Assembly (NCBI GenBank): GCA_031372145.1
Contig: JANMKR010000137.1
Coordinates: 1 to 44,382 of the forward strand
DNA from: CALMEC01 sp031372145
GTDB taxonomy: Bacteria; Actinomycetota; Thermoleophilia; Miltoncostaeales; Miltoncostaeaceae
Direction of reading: 5' to 3'
DNA length: 44,382 nucleotides
Shown: positions 41,454 through 44,382 of the stretch, piece after piece
Position numbering within the stretch: the stretch's first letter is position 1
Layout: each line of letters opens with the position of its first letter
Notes under the pieces: generated by a model
The model's input: the letters and a program-made list of their open reading frames with translations, nothing else
Databases searched by the model: none
Told to the model about the DNA's origin: nothing
Translations under genes and position numbers: made by a program

Positions 41454-42403
41454 CAGGCGGGAACGCGGTCGGGTTCGCCGGGCAGACGGCGTACGTGCCA
41501 CAGCATGTGGCGGCGACCCTGGGCGTTGCGCGGCACCACGGCGAGTGCGGCAACGCCGGCGAGGAGGTCGACGACCGTTGTCGTCGCCTGCATGCCGACG
41601 CCGAAGCCAAGCAGCGTCGCGGTGCCGGCGGTGCCGGCCAGGGCGACTGCGATCGCGGCCTGCTGGGTCCCGACGTTGCCCGGCAACAGTGGCAGCGCAC
41701 CGGCGACGGTCTGCGCCGCGACGACGACGAGGGCAGTCCACAACGCCGCCGGGATGTGAAACGCCACGAGGAAGGCAACGACGGTCGCGAATCGCAGGAG
41801 CCACGCCACCACCTTCCACGAGACGACCCGTCTCGCAAACGTTCCCGGTGAGCGCAGGATCGAGAACCCTTCCGCAAAGCTGGTCGCGAGTCGTCGCATC
41901 GGCTTCCTGCATCGAACCGCGACCGTCACAGCCGTCAGCACGACGAGCGCCGTGACAACCCAAGCCAGCGGGTGCGCAGCCAGCGCCGACATCCGATGCA
42001 GCAGCGACGCGCCTCCGCCGATCGAGCCCCCGCCGGCAAGCCAGGTCACGACGACCCCGACACCGAACAGGATCTCAAGGGTGGTCTCCAGGGCAATGGT
42101 CGCCGCGATCGTCACCACGCTGGAGTCCGCCACACCGTGACGGACGATCCCCACGCGCAGTGCCTCTCCCACTCGGGCGGGCAGGACCGCGTTCGCGCCG
42201 ATCGACCCGACGAAGGCACCGAAGGTCGTTCGGAACGGGACTCGGGCGGCCCGATATGCGTGACTGACGATCTCGTGCCAGCTTCGCGCTTCGGCCGCCA
42301 TCTTCACGAGGTGGAGCACCAGCGCGACCGTGAGCGCCCCGAGCGACACGCCCACCAAGCTGTGCCAGGTATTGGTGACGAACACGAGGAGGGCGTCGTC
42401 CAT
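41453..42403 (-). CDS. Flippase-like membrane protein (lysylphosphatidylglycerol synthase TM region / UPF0104)
   Basis: A 316-residue protein with about eight membrane helices, matching the LPG_synthase_TM family: FGAFVGSIGANAVLPARVGEALRVGIVR near residues 60-87, and TVAGALPLLPGNVGTQQAAIAVALAG near residue 235. Members flip or help make phospholipids or glycolipids. Here it is embedded between two ABC ATPase genes, with overlaps of one base at each end (TGATG). A role in moving a lipid as part of the ABC module is plausible, but not shown. Confidence 0.88.
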   Translation of the reverse strand: MDDALLVFVTNTWHSLVGVSLGALTVALVLHLVKMAAEARSWHEIVSHAYRAARVPFRTTFGAFVGSIGANAVLPARVGEALRVGIVRHGVADSSVVTIAATIALETTLEILFGVGVVVTWLAGGGSIGGGASLLHRMSALAAHPLAWVVTALVVLTAVTVAVRCRKPMRRLATSFAEGFSILRSPGTFARRVVSWKVVAWLLRFATVVAFLVAFHIPAALWTALVVVAAQTVAGALPLLPGNVGTQQAAIAVALAGTAGTATLLGFGVGMQATTTVVDLLAGVAALAVVPRNAQGRRHMLWHVRRLPGEPDRVPA

Positions 42404-43116
42404 CAGGCCGCCACCCGGCCGTCGCAGAACGAGATCACCCGGTCGGCCGCCTCAGCGACCCGGCGGGAGTGTGTGACCACGACGACCGTCGCGCCGTTTA
42501 TGTCGCGCAGCCGCGCAAGCGCGTCGAGGACGACCCGCTCGTTCTCGGCATCGAGCTCTCCGGTCGGCTCGTCCGCCAACACGAGCGGAGCGCTTCGTGC
42601 CGCGGCTGCGGCGATGGCGACGCGCTGCTGCTCGCCTCCGGACAGGTCGGACGGACGGTGATGTCCCCGGCGATCCAGCCCGAACGCGGCGAGGGTGTCG
42701 GCAGCCTGTCTCCGGGCATCAGGCACGCCTGCCAGCCGCAGCGAGCAGACCACGTTCTCGTGCGCCGTCAGGTCGTTCCAGAGATTCGCGCTCTGCAAGA
42801 CGAGCGCGATCGTCTTGGCCCGGTGGGTGGCGAGCTCGCGTTCGTCGAGTCGGCCGAGCGACCGGCCGAACGCCCGGACCTCGCCGGCCGATGCATCATC
42901 CAACCCGGCGGCCAGCTGAAGGAACGTACTCTTGCCGGAGCCCGACCGCCCCAGCACCGCGACGAACTCACCGGGCTCGATGCGCAGGTCCAGGCCACGC
43001 AACGCGACGGTCTCGACCGGCCCCGACCGGTACAGCTTGAAGACGTCGACACATTCGAGTGCGGGCCAGCGCTGCTGCGCCGTGGGTGCGTCCGGCTCGC
43101 GGTAGAGGCTCGTCAC
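42403..43116 (-). CDS. ABC transporter ATP-binding protein (MacB/LolD-like) 2
   Basis: A 237-residue ATPase: Walker A GRSGSGKST (56-64), LVLQSANLWNDLTAHENV (Q-loop), signature LSGGEQQRVAIA, Walker B LVLADEPTGELD and His in VVTHSRR. Same class as the second ATPase of the operon but clearly different in sequence. It has no permease of its own nearby, so it may form a heterodimer with ATPase 1 on the single, two-part FtsX permease. GTG start at 43116 overlaps the lipoprotein stop by 4 bases. Confidence 0.92.
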   Translation of the reverse strand: MTSLYREPDAPTAQQRWPALECVDVFKLYRSGPVETVALRGLDLRIEPGEFVAVLGRSGSGKSTFLQLAAGLDDASAGEVRAFGRSLGRLDERELATHRAKTIALVLQSANLWNDLTAHENVVCSLRLAGVPDARRQAADTLAAFGLDRRGHHRPSDLSGGEQQRVAIAAAAARSAPLVLADEPTGELDAENERVVLDALARLRDINGATVVVVTHSRRVAEAADRVISFCDGRVAA

Positions 43117-43772
43117 ATCCACCGGAAGCTCTCGATCATCAACTTGTACGCATCGATGTTGTCGACCCCCTGAGGAGTGCCGAGATCGATGATCGCGTAC
43201 TTGGCGGGGCCAGGAACGTAGTAGCGGTCGACGACGAGCGTGACGCGCTTGTCGGTCACGGGGTTCGGCGCGCTCTTGGTGGAGTAGGTGACCTTGATGA
43301 TCTGCCGGCCGTGGATCGTGGTCACCACGGGCGGGCTGAACGAAAGCGACGGCGATCGCCGGCGCAGCGTGTTGAGGTCGGCCGTCACGCCGGTCTGCGC
43401 AGGCCGTGCGCCGGGCAAGGTCTCGACGCGGACCAGGTTGTTCTTGTCCTGAAACGTCACCTTCGCGCCGGTGCCGCGCTGCGCCCATCCCTCCGGGTAC
43501 CTGATCGAGTAGCGCTCGGCGTTGTTGCGCAACGTCAGGAACACCTGGTTGTCGGGGATGTCGCCCGCGGCGGCTTGGCTGGCCTCGGCCGTCAGCGCAG
43601 CGGATCCCTGCCCGGCTGTGGTCGTCGTTGCCGGCGGCGGCGCAGCTGTCGCCGCCGTCGGGGCCAACCCTGTGCTCGCAGGCGGCTTCGTGGCGTTGCC
43701 ACACCCGCCGGCGATCACCGCGAGAACGACGATCGGGCCGAAGGCGAGCCAGGAGCGGGCGTTTCGTCTCAT
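43113..43772 (-). CDS. Lipoprotein of unknown function
   Basis: A 219-residue exported protein with a lipobox at A21-G-G-C24 after a hydrophobic signal (FGPIVVLAVIAGGC). After a Pro/Thr/Ala-rich linker (residues 25-60) comes a domain (about 70-219) with ERYSIRYPEGWAQRG, KVTFQDKNNLVRVETLPG and PGPAKYAIIDLG, resembling the PsbP/Mog1-like fold of many actinobacterial lipoproteins. It is the first gene of the seven-gene operon and would be the periplasmic or surface partner of the FtsX permease. Confidence 0.85.
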   Translation of the reverse strand: MRRNARSWLAFGPIVVLAVIAGGCGNATKPPASTGLAPTAATAAPPPATTTTAGQGSAALTAEASQAAAGDIPDNQVFLTLRNNAERYSIRYPEGWAQRGTGAKVTFQDKNNLVRVETLPGARPAQTGVTADLNTLRRRSPSLSFSPPVVTTIHGRQIIKVTYSTKSAPNPVTDKRVTLVVDRYYVPGPAKYAIIDLGTPQGVDNIDAYKLMIESFRWM

Positions 43773-43958
43773 GGGGCGATTCTGCGAGATACCCCCTGAA
43801 CGGCGCCTGAATGCCTGTCACCGAACGAATCGAGCCGCTTTCCGGGAGCGACGCACATCGACTTCCTACGTGTTGCACAGGACAGTCCCAGGCAAGCCTG
43901 TCGTACTGAGACCTGTCCCCACACGGGCCCCAGGCTCCCAACAGGAAGGTCTCCCACG

Positions 43959-44378
43959 ATGAACGGCGATTCACCCAATCGAGCAGTCCCCAGGATTGTC
44001 GGGGTTACGGCGCTCGCACTCGGCCTGGCCGCCGGCGGCTACGGCATCTCGAGCGCCGCGACCAACGCCGGGTCGGGCACGACGTCAACCCCGGCAGCGT
44101 CGACGCAGACGGCGCCGGCGGTTTCCGGTGCGAACGGCGGCACGTTCCAATCCAACGAAGACCCGGCCCACGAGGCGGGCGAGAGTGCGGCACGCGAGGC
44201 CGACGAGGCAGCAGGCCGTTTCGACGGTGGTCACTTCGGATCCAACGAGGACCCTGCCCACGAGGCCGGCGAAAGCGCCGCGCGCGAGGCCGAAGAGAAC
44301 GCTCGCGCCGCCGCCGGGACGACCCCCGCTCCCGCCACCACCACGCCGAGTGCGTCGGAAGGCGCGACCAGCCAGTAG
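43959..44378 (+). CDS. Exported protein with two 30-residue-spaced repeats
   Basis: A 139-residue protein: N-terminal signal-anchor (IVGVTALALGLAAGGYGISS, residues 13-32), a Ser/Thr/Ala-rich stretch, then two near-identical repeats at residues 65-84 and 95-114, core SNEDPAHEAGESAAREA, spaced 30 residues apart. They are acidic and rich in Ala/Glu, so probably helical. A Thr/Pro-rich tail ends the protein. AGGAAGG 9-15 bases before the ATG fixes the start. It is divergent from the lipoprotein operon with 186 bases between. The repeat type is known to me only as uncharacterised; function unknown. The protein ends 4 bases before the window edge. Confidence 0.75.
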   Translation: MNGDSPNRAVPRIVGVTALALGLAAGGYGISSAATNAGSGTTSTPAASTQTAPAVSGANGGTFQSNEDPAHEAGESAAREADEAAGRFDGGHFGSNEDPAHEAGESAAREAEENARAAAGTTPAPATTTPSASEGATSQ

Positions 44379-44382
44379 CCCC

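Overview
This window is high-GC bacterial chromosome, dense with genes and with many stop/start overlaps of 1 to 4 bases. The organism is most likely a member of Actinomycetota, possibly a deep class such as Thermoleophilia or Acidimicrobiia; the class is a guess. Support comes from the GC-rich codon use, frequent GTG starts, a LexA box of the actinobacterial/Gram-positive type (CGAACACATGTTCG), a DUF2277 protein, an NRAMP-like carrier paired with a PRC-barrel protein, and many genes whose start codon lies 6-7 bases after a -10-like hexamer, which suggests leaderless mRNAs. No tRNA, rRNA, CRISPR array or complete insertion sequence was recognised.

Layout. 1-3640: de novo NAD synthesis operon nadB-nadC-nadA on the minus strand, divergent from a Nudix-type regulator, nrtR. 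3800-13500: small metabolic and envelope genes: a secreted protein, an MFS carrier, DoxX, a methyltransferase, a P-loop protein, adenosine deaminase, a zinc-ribbon protein, an unusual Cys4-SDR oxidoreductase, a VOC protein, a membrane protein, a YcnI-like copper protein and a haem-binding CxxCH protein. 13497-17083: an MprF-like lysyl-phosphatidylglycerol synthase, DUF2277 and another methyltransferase. 17270-21000: allophanate hydrolase with a small upstream gene, convergent with an ABC-2 exporter pair. 21002-24156: SRPBCC protein, a broken permease remnant and a zinc-finger anti-sigma-like protein, divergent from a PRC-barrel/MgtE_N-like protein overlapping an NRAMP-related transporter. 24304-31167: nitrate/nitrite assimilation (narK, a GAF-PucR regulator, nirB, nirD, and cobA for the sirohaem precursor). 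31107-35970: UBP zinc finger, UspA, a membrane protein, a RibD-type reductase, DUF5069, SOS-controlled dinB, cupin and a small membrane protein. 36000-43772: seven minus-strand genes joined end to end (lipoprotein, ABC ATPase, flippase-like protein, ABC ATPase, FtsX-type permease, OmpR-type regulator, histidine kinase). 43959-44378: a secreted protein with two internal repeats, divergent from that operon.

Two things stand out. First, nadA, dinB and a DUF5069 gene are each broken by what looks like one extra base in a run of four C (G on the other strand), and a permease-like ORF has an extra base in a run of seven plus a compensating loss. This pattern looks more like homopolymer errors in the assembly than real gene loss, at least for nadA and dinB. 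Second, two intergenic regions 8.4 kb apart (7846-7918 and 16235-16307) share a non-coding element: two 12-base direct repeats spaced exactly 43 bases apart, a hairpin between them whose sequence differs while its pairing is kept, and a second hairpin after them. I do not recognise this element; it is the best candidate here for something undescribed.
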